Origin: Chromera velia
Taxonomy: Eukaryota; Sar; Chromeraceae
DNA: 42,500 nt
NCBI GenBank assembly: GCA_018398765.1
Contig: JAHBMJ010000273.1
Span: forward strand, 5,001 to 47,500
Direction of reading: 5' to 3'
Shown: positions 1-11,915 of the stretch, one piece after another
Numbering within the stretch: the first letter of the stretch is position 1
How the letters are laid out: each line of letters opens with the position of its first letter
Notes under the pieces: generated by a model
Seen by the model: the letters and a program-made list of their open reading frames with translations, nothing else
Database searches by the model: none
What the model was told of the DNA's origin: nothing
Program-made: the position numbers and the translations under genes

Positions 1-656
1 GACTGCGAAGACCCCCAGGTCTTTGATCTTTCGCGTCTCTCCGGGAGGAAGGGAAGAGATGCACACGGCAATAATCACCATCAGGTTGAAAGCTGCACTG
101 CCCACAATTGTAGAAGGCCCCAGCTCCCCTGCATACATGTTGTTCCCGAACCTGCAGAGAAACCACACAGCACAGCCGTGCACGTTGACTCCTAGAGACA
201 GACAGAGAAGCTAAGATGCGTCTGACTGGACTGACAGTTCAATGACGGAGAGAAGAATTTCCGGAGCCGAGGAGCCCAGGGCCATCAGGGTCAAGTTCGC
301 AACCGTGGCATTCCAGACCTTCACCTGCATCATCCGTCCATCCAGGCAGATGTTCATTCATTCAGGCAGAATTCAATGCACATGCGACCTGAAGAGACCA
401 ACAAGAAGCATCGAACAGAACTGACGTGGAAGCGCCTCTTCATTCCTCCTCCGACATACTGCATTACTTCTTTTTCCTTCGCGGTGATTCTCTCAATGGA
501 CTCCATGAACATGTCTGCGGCCTGAGCGACACCCAGGAAGAACCAGCAGAGCCCCAAAAAGTAGAGAGTGGCCCGAAGACCCCGAGGCCAGGAGTGCTCC
601 ATCTCCCCGAACATCGGGAAGACGAGACCCCGGCCTCCGGACTCGCAAATCGACAT
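1..656 (-). CDS. Na+/Ca2+ exchanger (NCX family), 5' part, runs off the window
   Basis: Membrane antiporter that exports Ca2+ in exchange for Na+. Three exons are visible: 426-656 (ATG at 656), 236-324 and 1-151, the last open at the window edge. Junctions are CAC|GTCAGT, CT|GTCAGT, and acceptors GCAG; phases 0 and 2 agree. Exon 1 carries the NCX-like first membrane helix ([20 protein letters not shown], then MESIERIT). Exon 2 carries the start of the alpha-1 repeat ([20 protein letters not shown]). Exon 3 carries its second half ([15 protein letters not shown]), followed by [13 protein letters not shown], which is where the next helix begins in the family. The Ser/Glu/Asn residues of GSSAPE and SAAFN that bind ions in NCX proteins are present. 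About 156 residues are visible; the cytosolic loop and alpha-2 repeat lie outside. An in-frame stop sits 15 nt upstream of the ATG, but a further upstream exon cannot be excluded. Confidence 0.9.
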
Positions 657-1587
657 GGAGTTACCGACCTACAGCTCTAAGGTATCTAATTGTATCCGTG
701 CCTGTTGTTCTTTTTCTATGGGACGCTGGACGACGTACCGATTTTTCTGATTGGTCATTTCTTTGACGTATCTGATGAAAACATGTGGGACCATAATATA
801 CAAGGTATAGGAGGCTTTGTCGAGAGTCAGCTGAGTGCAGAAACAAATGAAAGGTCAGTAGAAGTGGAATCGCGCGTTGGCCGACTGACCTTCGCGCATG
901 CATGCTGTTTGTCACAAATTTGTGTACGCGCAAGCGAACTCACGCGCACAAAGCTCGAGCCTGAATTTCAGCTAATTTAACTGAACCAAATGCACACAGA
1001 TAAGACGGCCGGGCGGGGAGGCAGTTCGGTTGCATATGCTGTGCAGGTTGTGCCTTTTCTGAGCTCTGCCCCGTTTAGCGTGTGTGCTTAAGACTAAAGC
1101 GAAGGGGCCGTCTACTCTTGAACTAGGTTTTGCCTGGGGTTTAGTTATAAGCCTTCAAACACCTTATAGGGCTCAGGTTGAGCAATGAATTTCTGTATGA
1201 CATGCCGGCTTGGCAAGAACCTAAGTGATAGCTCACCAATACTCACCGGCTTTAACCTAAATCTGTTGAGCTATGTAAACGTTTTCTCTATTATGACCTA
1301 TATCTTTATAAAAATGATGATTTTTATGCTTTGACTAGTGCTTTGAATATTAATCCTCAGAAAAGAAAATCAAAAAAAGAAGGGGAAAAAAATAGATTGT
1401 CTAGTCTAAAATGTTATTTCAATTACAAAAAAATAAAAAAGTTGTACACCATACTATATACATGGTTATGGTACAGCAAATAATATAGGAAATTAACAAT
1501 TGTGTTTAGAATTGTGCATTGCAAACTAAAATCTTAAAGTCAATACCCATGATGTAACGCATTAAATTACACAATTCAAAGTTCCGT
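657..1587. other. intergenic: upstream of the exchanger, then AT-rich spacer
   Basis: 657-980 is the presumed promoter side of the exchanger and contains the palindrome GCATGCATGC at 896-905. From about 1080 to 1587 the base composition turns strongly AT-rich, with no exon-like open frame on either strand. A stretch at 1241-1260 closely resembles one at 35113-35132 in another AT-rich spacer, so this may be decayed repeat DNA. No gene is supported here. Confidence 0.6.
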
Positions 1588-2864
1588 TCATTCTTCTTGC
1601 CCTTCTGCCGTGTTCAAAAAAACTTCTGCTTTTTCTTCTTTGTCTTCCCTTGGCTGTCCTCCTTCCTCCCCTTCATCATCCGAAAACCACCGCGGGTTCA
1701 GACGAGGACGCACCGATTGGGGATGCGTGAGGTGTGCCGGTGTGTGTTTGGCAACTTTCACCCTGTTCTTCTCCCTCTTCTCCGCAAGGTACTGAATCTT
1801 GCCGCTCTGAAAAAGAAGCAGGGCAGTACCAAGACAATACATGAAAAAGAAATCGTGAAGAGATGGTGAAGAAGAAACTTCCATCACTGGGAGCATATTT
1901 CAATGGTTTCTCGTTTGCCGGGAACATCATGAGAAGGGGAATCACGCATATTTAAAACAAAATTGCTTGAAGACCTGGGAAAGGAGGAAGAGCGTGTTCT
2001 TTTTTGTTTCCACCAAACTGTCCACAGAAACATGCAAGGGAGAGAGAGAGCGAGCGAGTAGATGGAAAGGAAACCCAATGAAGTCCCGTGACTGATGGGC
2101 CCCCTCCTTCTCTCACGAGCCAAATCAATCGAAATGAGGACGCTTTGAGAATGAAGGCAAACATGAGGAAAGACAACAAACTCACCTGCGCCAAGTGTCC
2201 GCCCTGCATGACGAGGAGCGACTCTGTAATGGCAGTCGCCGCGACCCTGCAGGCCTCGGCTTCTCGACGGTCAGCAGACCTCTCCTCAAGTGCCTGCATG
2301 TATGCATGCAGGTGGGGAGAGGGAAGAAGAACGGCAGGGCGGGAGGAAGGGGGATGGAAGGAAGCAAACAAAGGCATGCTGCGCGTCGACAATTCATTCT
2401 GAGGAGCAGACCATTTATTTGGGTTTGTTCTGCCACTCCCAGACAGAGTTCTTGCGGCAGAGTTGTGAATCACACAGAGTGCGAAACGGGAACAAAAGAA
2501 CAGAAACACACAAAGAAAAGTGGCAAGCATAAATAAAGGCAGGCCAACCTTCAGGAACAAGGCAAAGGCCTCAGCAGTCGAGACACGCCCTGCAGCCGCT
2601 TGTCCCCTCAGAACAAAGTTGGAGATCACCTGCATGGACTCATTACGTAAAGAGTTTTGATAGAGTCAGGGCAGACAGCCAGAGAGACATATCAAACGAC
2701 ACAGAGATGCGTTCACCAAGCCACCGGACTGACTGATTGATTGATTGATTGAGGGACGCACAAAACGAAACTTGCAAGAACTCGAAGAACCAACGCGTGA
2801 ACACTTGATTAAATCGGACAAATAAAGGTCAATGAAAACGAATGGACAAAAGCAGGACACACAC

Positions 2865-2929
<65 letters not shown>

Positions 2930-4119
2930 AAGAGAGAGACAAAGAGAGAGAGACAACGAGAGAGACCCGTCTTTGAAAGAAAAACAGACGACAAACACAA
3001 ACCCACACACACCAAGGGACCCACATCTGCAGGAAGGGCAACCCGAGGTACCCACTGAGGAATGTATTTGTTCAGTCTTTTCGCCTGCATGCATAGATAG
3101 ATAGATGTATTCATGTTGACCTCTTGAGGATGTACTCAGAACGGCGCGCTACTTTGGCTGTATGTCTGTTTCTGTTCTTTTTGACTCTTCAAGCTCTGTT
3201 CCCGAAAGCACCTGTTTACAGCCTCCACCTGCTTGCCTGCCGACCTCCCTGTCTTCATTTTGGACGTCTTTCTGCCAATGAAAGAAACGATCACACAATC
3301 CCGCAACCTGCCTACTTGCCATCTTACCGACCTGTCTCCATGTGCCGTCTATGAGAATGATCTCGAGACCCTCAGACTCCCATCCAACCCCTTCTTCGCT
3401 TATGGTTGCGGCAACGGGCTTGGACGTCCCTCTGCTCTCCTCCTGAAAACCTTTCGGCCTCATGCGAGAGGAAGAGGAAGCATTTTGTGTCCCTGTGTTG
3501 GACGCTGCTTCGGATCTCTCGGCAATCTTGGCATGAGAACTGTCGGGGTTCTCCTTTGCTGCTTCTCCTTTGCCGCCTTCTGGTTGGGAATTTCTTGGAA
3601 CGTCTCCCAACTTCTCTCTCTCTTCGTTTTGCTCCCCTTTGTCTTCTTCTCCCGATGTCTCCGCTGAGAGATTCCCCCCTTCTTCTCTGATTGCAATGCC
3701 CCCCGCCTCTTCAGCCATCTTCAGGAAGGCCTCAACAGAGACCGCGTCAATCCTGCTCGATGATTTGAGCATTGAAGCAATATAACAAGTGGTCTCAATT
3801 CATTCCTCTGCCCTACTCAATTCTACCTTTCAGAGTTGTCTGTCCTTCAGAGGGACATAGATAGCGTCCACCCTGCTCATTCATAATCCCTGCAGGGGAC
3901 ATTTCTTTCCATTTGTGCTCACACTCACTCCCGTATGCGCATTCTGAGGCTTCCTCACCCACCTCCTTCAGTATAGAAGAAAAACGTCCGAGCACAAACC
4001 CCAGCGAAAAACAAAAGAGAAGAAAACGGGGGAACGGGGGGAAGAGACAGACACAAAGACACTTACTTACATGCACATACACACACACATACATACACAC
4101 ATACATACACACGTACACG

Positions 4120-4184
<65 letters not shown>

Positions 4185-5915
4185 GAGCGGAGCTGTCCCT
4201 CCACAAAAAAGAACCACAAAATTCTGAAGCAAAAGCCATCCCTGACTGGCTACCTGACTGACTGACTGACGCCGGGAAGAGCACCACAGCCCGCCCCTTT
4301 CCCTCTTTTTTGAGGTATTGGAGTCTGTCTAGTAGCGGCTTCTCGCTCTCGTCCTCCTCTCTGACCACCATCCCGGCCTTTTCTTCGCCCAGTGTCAACA
4401 GGAGGAGCTTTCCTGTATGCATGAGGAGGAAAACGTGAAGGGAGACCCTACACACAGACTGCGCTACTGTGTTTCCTTTCCGATCAATTCTCCTTGCCTC
4501 CTTCCTTTCCTGCTTTCTCCTTCCTGAATGGGTGAATGGCAGTTTCTTCACCAGCTCGCACATAGAGGGAAAGACCAACAAACAGACTCAGTTAGACAGG
4601 CAGACGGACAGGCAGACAAGATTGTGGAGAAAAGCAAGCAGAGAAACAGACCTGTATTTGACGCACGCCACCGTTCTGCACAGAGGCATGATTCACTCAT
4701 AAATTAAAGTATTTGCGCGGCACAAACAAACGGTGCAGCACACAAAACTCAACAGAAGGGGGAAAACAGAAAGGCCCAGAGGAAAAACATGAATGACTCT
4801 TCTCCGGAAGGAACAACATGCCGAGCTTGAAAGGATCGATGGGGCCTTCTAAATTAGTCCCGCCCTCTCACGCAGTCCGTTGAGTGTCTTTCCAGAGAAA
4901 CACCAAGCAACCACGTTGCAATTGTCGGTCTCTTTTCCACTTGCATTCATTAAAGAAACGACAAAACAAACAAAGGCCCTACATTTCCCCCCCTCTTACT
5001 CCCCCTAGGCCTAGCGGACCTCCTGCATGCATGAGGATGTTGACTCGATGTGGAAATTCCTTCAACGCCCCGAATCTCTCTGCCGAGAGGACCTCATGGA
5101 CCTTGGAGCACACACAGAATTGAAACGTCAACAGACAATTCACACACCTGCAACGCACACACAAAGACACACAGAGGGGGGGGGGATATCAAGAGAGCGT
5201 ACAGACACCGAGTGTCAAGGAGGATGCAATCATCAGATGCTCTCAACAGACGAAGTACAGCGGACGAAGGACGAGAGATTACGAAAAGAAAGAAAGAACA
5301 AACCCAACTCACCCATCTCCATCACCATGCCACAAGAAAGTCAATCCATCAGCCAACTCAATTTCCTCCACAAATCACAATCACTCACCGGTTTCCGCCC
5401 TCGTTGTATAACAAGGCATATCTCTCCTTTCTCAATTCGTACAGCGCCTTCTCTCTCTGTGTGGGGTCTTCAATTGACTTCACAAACTTCATGTTGGCCT
5501 TCGCACCCCATACCCCCCTCAACAGCCTCTTGCCCTTCAGCTTCTGCATCTTCCTGTTGATCTGCTTCTGCTTGTCGGTCATCTCCACTTCTGCACCCCT
5601 CATGATCAGATCATCAATCTCACGCTGTGCCTCCGGGGAGGGTTCAGACGAGAGCGAGGAGGACGGAGTGCCGTCTCCGTCTCCTCCCTTCCCGTCTCCT
5701 TTCTCAATAGCCTCCATCTGAGCGCCTGCTTCTAGTGCATCACTCATTGTACCGGAAGGGAGAGAGTAGACGGGCCCACGGGGAACGTCACGGTATCGGG
5801 CACTTGACAAAAAAAGCGAGTTGAAGGCCAAAGAGGATGGTAAGAGGAAGCAGACACAGAGGCAATGAAAAATTATCCGCTGCTTCGTGCGGGAAAGGAA
5901 GTTTGCAAGACGCAT
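1588..5915 (-). CDS. DTW-domain protein (tRNA-uridine aminocarboxypropyltransferase family) with plastid-type leader
   Basis: Nine exons in coding order: 5389-5915, 5020-5147, 4652-4675, 4271-4412, 3332-3752, 3025-3084, 2549-2629, 2186-2293, 1588-1806; 569 aa. The family (TapT, DTWD1/2) transfers the aminocarboxypropyl group of S-adenosylmethionine to tRNA uridine. Seen: the zinc motif CVNC...CVC (about residues 177-189), HAGE...ASNTGKLL (216-230), VVLFPA, the signature IDGTWRQ (DGTW at 409-412), and RVSTAEAFALFLK near the end, all in family order. The residue before HAGE's partner motif is carried by a 24-nt microexon. An acidic, low-complexity insert of about 110 residues separates FPA from DGTW. 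The leader MRLANF...CFLLPSSLAFNS looks like a signal peptide with an A-F junction, suggesting plastid import (inference). The frame opens upstream to 5960, but only GTG is there; ATG 5915 is the first Met. The exon 4/5 junction (GGC|GTCAGT to CAG|GATTGA) is the least certain. Confidence 0.87.
2856..2967. repeat. (CA)n-(GA)n microsatellite
   Basis: CA dinucleotides to about 2899, then GA to about 2967 with small interruptions. It lies in the DTW-gene intron 2630-3024. The long Ser/Cys/Val or His/Thr open frames across it are artefacts of the repeat. Confidence 0.9.
4072..4186. repeat. (CA)/(CT)/(CA)/(GA) compound microsatellite
   Basis: Compound dinucleotide tract in the DTW-gene intron 3753-4270: ACATACA-type, then CT, then CA, then GA. 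The same CA-then-GA order recurs in introns near 2900, 15520, 25350 and 39550. Confidence 0.9.
4250..4270 (-). repeat. 5' splice site expanded into (GTCA)n
   Basis: The donor of DTW exon 4 reads GTCAGTCAGTCAGTCAGTCA on the coding strand, so the first six intron bases GTCAGT are repeated in steps of four. See the finding on donor expansion. Confidence 0.75.
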
Positions 5916-6684
5916 AAGACACAGCAGGCTCCTGTGGCCTTTTCTATCCTTCGCTGCCACCCCTTTCCCTTTGTCTGTCTGTCTGTCAGATGACGATGTG
6001 CCGTGTCTTGCAACGGACGAGTCGTTCTAACACACTCTGTACGAAGGTTCTTGTATTGATTGTCTGAAGATTCACCAGGGGTCCATGCTGTGCTTATATT
6101 TGCTCTTCTGCTGAATCTGCTTGTGTTCTGTGACAGCCTCGGCTGAGGAATGCTGAGGAGCCTGTGGGTGAACCACGGTGGACCTGTCTGACTGCTGTAA
6201 CAGTACGTGTACGTGCTGTTGCATGCGGGGAGAGCGCGTGACAATGCACCATGCATGCATGCATGATCCTCTCGCGCGCGGATCGACCGCGTTGCAAGAT
6301 GTTGCAAGGTGTTGCCATGTGTTGCCCGATTTAATTCAATTGCGTATCAACATCGTACAAACCGATATATACGAATCATGCATACGATCGATTCAAATGA
6401 AAGCTAGAAAGACGATTTCGTTCGATCCGTTGAGAGTCAGCTGGGGCTGAGCTGGCCCTGTGTTCAATGTCGTCAGGTCATCACGCACTGATTAAGACAA
6501 GAGGTATATATATATATATATATATTAATATATTGAAACGCTCTCGATCTTGTACACGTTTCCGCAGCAACTGAAGAAAGCTTTTTGGTTTGTTTCAGTC
6601 TGGCTCCACATCAACTCCGAAACGCAACTCAACGAACTTCTTACTTGAGTGCATACATGCTCCTATAAAGGAACAGGAACCTCG
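5916..6684. promoter_or_regulatory. divergent promoter region (DTW gene / formyltransferase gene)
   Basis: 769 bp between two divergently oriented start codons; no exon-like frame inside. It holds ATGCATGCATGCAT at 6251-6264, a motif class bound by some ApiAP2 factors in Plasmodium, and a (TA)n run at 6505-6527. No GAGACGG boxes were seen, unlike the other two divergent promoters. Transcription starts cannot be placed from sequence. Confidence 0.5.
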
Positions 6685-8504
6685 ATGCAGTTTCGCTTCT
6701 TTGTAGGCGACCCTTTGAACACCGAAGTCCGAAGGGGGCAACCAGAGGACTTCCTTTTTTCCCGTCCTCTGCGTCTGGTCGTTTTGACCTCAATAAGGGA
6801 TGTAGGAGCATCAGACCGCTGTGGCAGCTTCATAGACGTTCGGTGCCCCCATGAAGGTGAGTGGGGTTCTAGCATTCAGTTGCAATGTAGAAAAAGGTAT
6901 CTGAAGGGTGCCTTGGAGACCCTAGTAGAGGAGACCACAAAGCCTGAAGGGAGGCTTTTCGGTCGATTTCACCTCGTGGGCATAGTGGTGGATGACGTTC
7001 CGCAAAGGGACGGCGTCGAGGCGGCTGGATACACAATCGTTCCTCAGCCTTGCTCCTCGAATGAAAATCAGAAAAGGCGTTGGATTTTGGACGGAAGTCT
7101 GAAGGTTGCACCAGAAGAAAAATGTGTGCGAGACCTCGTATGGCATGTGCCGAGTGAGTGGCGAAAACTCCCTCTTGAAGACGAAGAGAGGAAGATCGGG
7201 AAGTGGAGATGGGAGGGCAAAGTGGAGGCCATCTGCCTCGGTCTGAATGCAGACATCGTCCTGTCTGACCATCTGATGGTGGTCTTGGAAAGGCTTGTCG
7301 AAAGCGAGGCACTCAGGGGGAAACTCCTGAACATCCACCCAGGAATCACCCTAGAAAAAGGTCGGTAGAGTGATCACTCATAAGGATATGATCATCTGTC
7401 TGCTTTCCGGTCTGACTTGCTCTCTACATTTCTGCCTGTCATTCTGTATGTCAAAGACCAAATGACGGGGGTTGTTCCTTCTGATCGATCTGGATGATTT
7501 TCTGTGGCATCCTGTTTTCTCTTCGCTCTCCCATTCTCAGTGAAAACAGCAGGATGTAGCATGTGACTTGGTGTGACTTGGTGATCACGTGACATCGTGT
7601 GTGGAGGTGAAGACAGAAAAAGAAAAAGAAACGTATAGTCTATCTGACTGGCGGGAACGTGTGTTTGCGTTTGTGTGTGTGAGCGTGTACTTGTACCTGC
7701 GTGTGTGTGAGTGCAGACGAAAGCTGTATGAGAGGGAAGCGTCCAACCGCGGATGCCCTGGAAAAGGGGAAGCGCCGCTTTGAAGTTCTTTCTCTTGGAA
7801 TGCCCCTGAACAGTCTTAGGAGTCTAGACACAGATAAGGCAAGTGCACAAAAGACATCGTTAGAGAAGGACAATCCGGCACACTGTTCACGTGCGCGGCT
7901 GGGCTCTTTTTTTGGCACGCCTTCCAGATTGGCGCAGCAGAGCGACGTAAGCCCTGACTTGTTTCACGAAGAGGAAACAAGTGAGGGTGCCAATGGGAAT
8001 GCGGACGGAAACCCGTTCCCGTTGGCTGCTTCATCAAGCACGACTCTGACAGAAGGAATCGACGGGGTTTTTCCGTCGAATTTATGCAGGGGGGTATCTG
8101 GGAGGACAGGTGACTGGTGGGGGGAAGTGGGGGTGAAGGACAGTGAAAAATCTATCAGTGAATGCGGTGACGATCAGGGGGGAAGTTGCTGTCCCGACTG
8201 TTGGTATCCACATCTATTTGCGTCTCTTGGCCAGAGAAACCCGATTCAAAAGAATCCGTCTAGGGATGCGAATGAGTCTGTCGCTCCTTTTTCGTCCCTT
8301 TCTCAACGATTTTTCATGCACGGAGCTTCTCTTCACAGAATTGAAAGGGAAGTAGACGGAGGGCCCGTTGTGTGTGACGGAAAGGGAACCCCCGTTTTGC
8401 CTTGGTTTGATGAAACTACATTACGATGGGTGCACTATCAGAACTCAAAGTGCCCAGTCCTCCTTGCAGGATTGCAACACTTTGCGGCTTTGTATACTAT
8501 ATAG
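6685..8504 (+). CDS. formyltransferase-fold protein (PurN/Fmt N-terminal-domain family)
   Basis: Two exons, 6685-7360 and 7717-8504 (AAAG|GTCGGT ... GTGCAG|ACG, phase 1), 487 aa. The fold is that of 10-formyltetrahydrofolate-dependent formyltransferases and hydrolases. Seen: an N-terminal strand PLRLVVLTS, the segment ADIVLSDHLMVVLERLVE, NIHPGIT (catalytic-type Asn216 and His218), then across the intron RGKRPTADALEKGK, and finally GASLHRIEREVDGGPVV with the catalytic-type Asp at about 439. The Asn/His/Asp triad of the family is therefore complete. A polar insert of about 180 residues (roughly 247-427), rich in Ser, Gly and Asp, separates the RGK segment from GASLH. The substrate cannot be told; the RGKxPTADA motif resembles formyltransferase-like proteins of unknown acceptor. 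ATG 6685 is chosen because nothing upstream in frame is an ATG. No targeting peptide is obvious. Confidence 0.8.
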
Positions 8505-9343
8505 ATTTCATCTTTGTAGAGAGCATTGATTTTTACCGTTGATTCCTTTTTGGTGGAAAACTCCAGGAAAAGGGTACTAACCTTGGATGCTTCCTGGTAC
8601 ATGAACCACTGCTTGAGAAAATAATATCCATTTCATTAAGATTTATTCAGGTTCGGCACAAAAAGCGGTACAAAAAAATATTTTTGTCAGTGAAACTTTG
8701 CTTTTCGGGAGCCTTTCCGTAGTTTTAAATTGTAGTTTCTCTGTTTTCCTCTCCTGTTGTCTACCTAGTTGTTCACAGTATTCCTTGTCAAAATCTCATG
8801 AATCAAATCATTTAAAGCCTTATAGATATCAAATCGTCGTCAAATCCTAGGCTATGGGCTAAAGTACGGATAACTAGTAAAACCATGAAATTCAAGCCAT
8901 TTACAAAGTATGTCATGCAAACAGCTAGGCAGGTAGTCATAAAATATGTTTAAGGTTAAATTTGTAGTACAATAAAATACAGACATCAAATATACATAAT
9001 TTATGATTTTAAAAATTTATTTTAGTACTAGCTTCAGTAGTTTCAGCTCTTAGTTCAGCTCTTAAGCTAGGCTCTTAACAAAACTCCCATTTCTATAAAG
9101 GCTGTAAGCCTGTAACGAAACAACATACATAACAATGTTGTTATTAACTTGTTAAATCAAAACAATATAATGATATGAACTAGCATATGAAACAAAATAC
9201 TAATACTACTACGTGACTATAATAAAGTGACCATGTGATAGAATTACATGGCGTGCATGTTTGCGTTGTTTGACGCATTTACAGTCACCCGGTTCAATTT
9301 CAATTCAATTAAAGTTCTCCGGCTACATAAAGACCTGTGTACT
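8505..9343. other. AT-rich convergent intergenic region
   Basis: 839 bp between the 3' ends of the formyltransferase gene (+) and the RAP gene (-). It is strongly AT-rich and has no exon-like frame. It contains self-similar short phrases (TAGTTTCAGCTCTTAG, TTCAGCTCTTAAG around 9035-9065) but no clear terminal repeats or coding remnant of a mobile element. Confidence 0.6.
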
Positions 9344-11877
9344 TTATTCGCCTTCTTCGTCGGACTCATCCACATCGACAATCTCCTTCAACGTCGCGCT
9401 ATGCCACTGGCGTGTCTGATTCTGTGCACTGTCTCGTGCCGGATGACCTCTGGCGGCGGCTTTTGCTTCAGCCAAGACCTGAGACTGTCTGTGACAGTCT
9501 GCATCAGTAAACCCTGGCAGGTCACTTTTTCTTTCTTTTTTCTTTCGGATTTCACCTTGGATGCTCCTGGTGTGGCAGTGTTCTCTCTCTTCTTCAGATC
9601 CGAGTCGTTTTTCGCGCTCGTCTTCCTCTCCTGTGCCCGATAGTGTCGGCACCCTGGTTTTCCCTTTCCAGTGTGAATTCAAACGAAGCAAAACGTTTCT
9701 CCGACTCGGTCTTGCTCGTCCCTCCAACAGACCACCCAGTGAGGTTGAATGGTGCCCCGACTCAAAACCCGAATTTTCTCCACTTGCTCCTTCTTCATCT
9801 TCTCCCACTCTTGCTCCCAGACCGTCATTCAAAGGAGGCTCCCCTCTTCCTTTCGATCCCTTCGTGTCAATAGGCATCGAAGAAGAGATGGAGATCCTCG
9901 CATCAGTTTCCTTCTTCCCTTCCTGTTGCTCCGTACAGCCTCTTTGTTCCTTCTCCCTCTCCCTCTTTCTCCCTCTCTTTTCTTCTCTCTCCCTCATCCG
10001 TTCCCACCACCGAAGGTCTTCGGGGCCCTCCATCCGCAGCAGGTCCCGCACCTCAGAGTCAGTCTGACAACGGGAAGGAAGACCGGGACTGTGGGGGGGA
10101 AAATGACTGGGGCCTTGTCCGCAGCCGGAACGAGAAGAGGAAGACAGCGACGATTTGTCAAGCCGATCCGGATCAAAGCTGCGATTGTTCCCGCTCACAG
10201 GGCGAGAGTGGCCCTCTGTCCATATATCCTGGGGATCTGCTCAGAAGCACACAATGGAAGGACCTAAGCTTATCATCTGAAAGGGATGCAGACGAACGTG
10301 TGAATGATGCATTCACCCCATCCCTAAATGCAAAGGGGACAGGAAAACACACTTGCATCGATTGCAGAGTAGAAAGAGAGGACAAATTTTCTTGAATCAG
10401 CCACAAAACAGTCAGCTCTCGTAGGAAAGAAAATACTGAGTAACGATTAAGCAAGCCCATACGAAAGGAGGAGACACGACGAATGTAACCCAGAGAAAAT
10501 GAATGAAGGAATTGGCATCATAGGCCGCGCTCTTCCCAACTGACCTCTCCCCTCCCCTTCCAAATCCCCTACAGGAGCAGCCGCATCGTCAAACCATGAG
10601 GAGGAAGGCGCCCCCATTCTGTCAACCGCACCCCAGTCACGGTCTCTCTCGGTCTCTGTCAAGACGCTCAACTGCAAGGTCTTCTTTTCGATCCCCATGT
10701 CACTCTGTGACTCTCTGAACCTTTCAAACACCGCCCCTTCCGCTTCTCCCGCTGTTTCAAACATGTACTCAGCGGTCTCCCCTGCCCCTTCCTTGTCCTT
10801 CTCATTCAATTCCCCCGTCTCCCTCCCTTCGCCCGTCTCATCCGAGAAAACCCCCGCATTCTTTCCCCGTCCAATTGTCCCCATGCTTCCTTTTTCTCCG
10901 TCCCCCTTTTCCCTGTCCCCAACCTCTCTACCCCTTCTTCTCAACCTAAATGCCCTACTTGACGCGGGAACAGAAGACGGCCTCCTTCCACGACGTGAAC
11001 GGTTTCCCTCCATTGCATCATCAATGTCTCTATTCCCTTTCTCTCTGTCTTCCTCATCCTCCTCTTCATCCTCAATGTCTGTCTCCACCTCCCCTTCATT
11101 TCGGAGACCCGACCTTCTTGCCACAACTTCAAGTGCTCTCCTGTAGCCTGGACGCGTCTCTTGCACATGGGCAGAGAGTACTGCACGCACAGCGGAGGCT
11201 GAACCGAGCGGTCCCTCCTCTCCTTCCTCTGCCTCTTCCCCTTCTCCAAGGTTACCCTCTCTCCTCGTCTTGACCTTTTCCTTTTCTTTCTGATGCAGCC
11301 CTTTCTGATACAATTTTTCCAGGCGCCTGCAGGGTGGTGAAATGGAAGAGAGACGCCAGGCTGGTCATTGATAAGCATAAAAAGTAGTACAACTTCTGCA
11401 GTGCAAAACCAAAAAATAAATCGCCTGCATTGAGCTACAGTTTGAAGGAAGGGTATTGGAGAGGCGAGAAGGACTCTAAAGGAGGATGGCATTGCGGGCT
11501 GGCTGGACAGAGACCCCTTATGGAAAGTCTGTCAGCCAACTATTGATAGATAGATTAAGCAGGCATCCATCGATCCCGATCTGTCTAGATCCCCCCCCTG
11601 GAACTAACTGAGCGTTCTGTTCGAACAACTGACTGACACACCGAGCTTCCTTCAGACGAAGTCCGAAAGGATCGCCTACACGGCCTGCATGAATGCATCG
11701 TTGCATAAGGGCATACAATTCGGAGATTTGCGCACGCAGCGGGGGGCATTCTTTCACCCGTCTAAGACTGGTTTTCTTTGTCACCGCTCCGCGCATGATT
11801 TCTTCTTTCCATCCACGATGCGGAGGGACTAAAAGAAGCAGACACACCCATACGACGTCATACGGAGAGAGAGAAGA

Positions 11878-11915
<38 letters not shown>

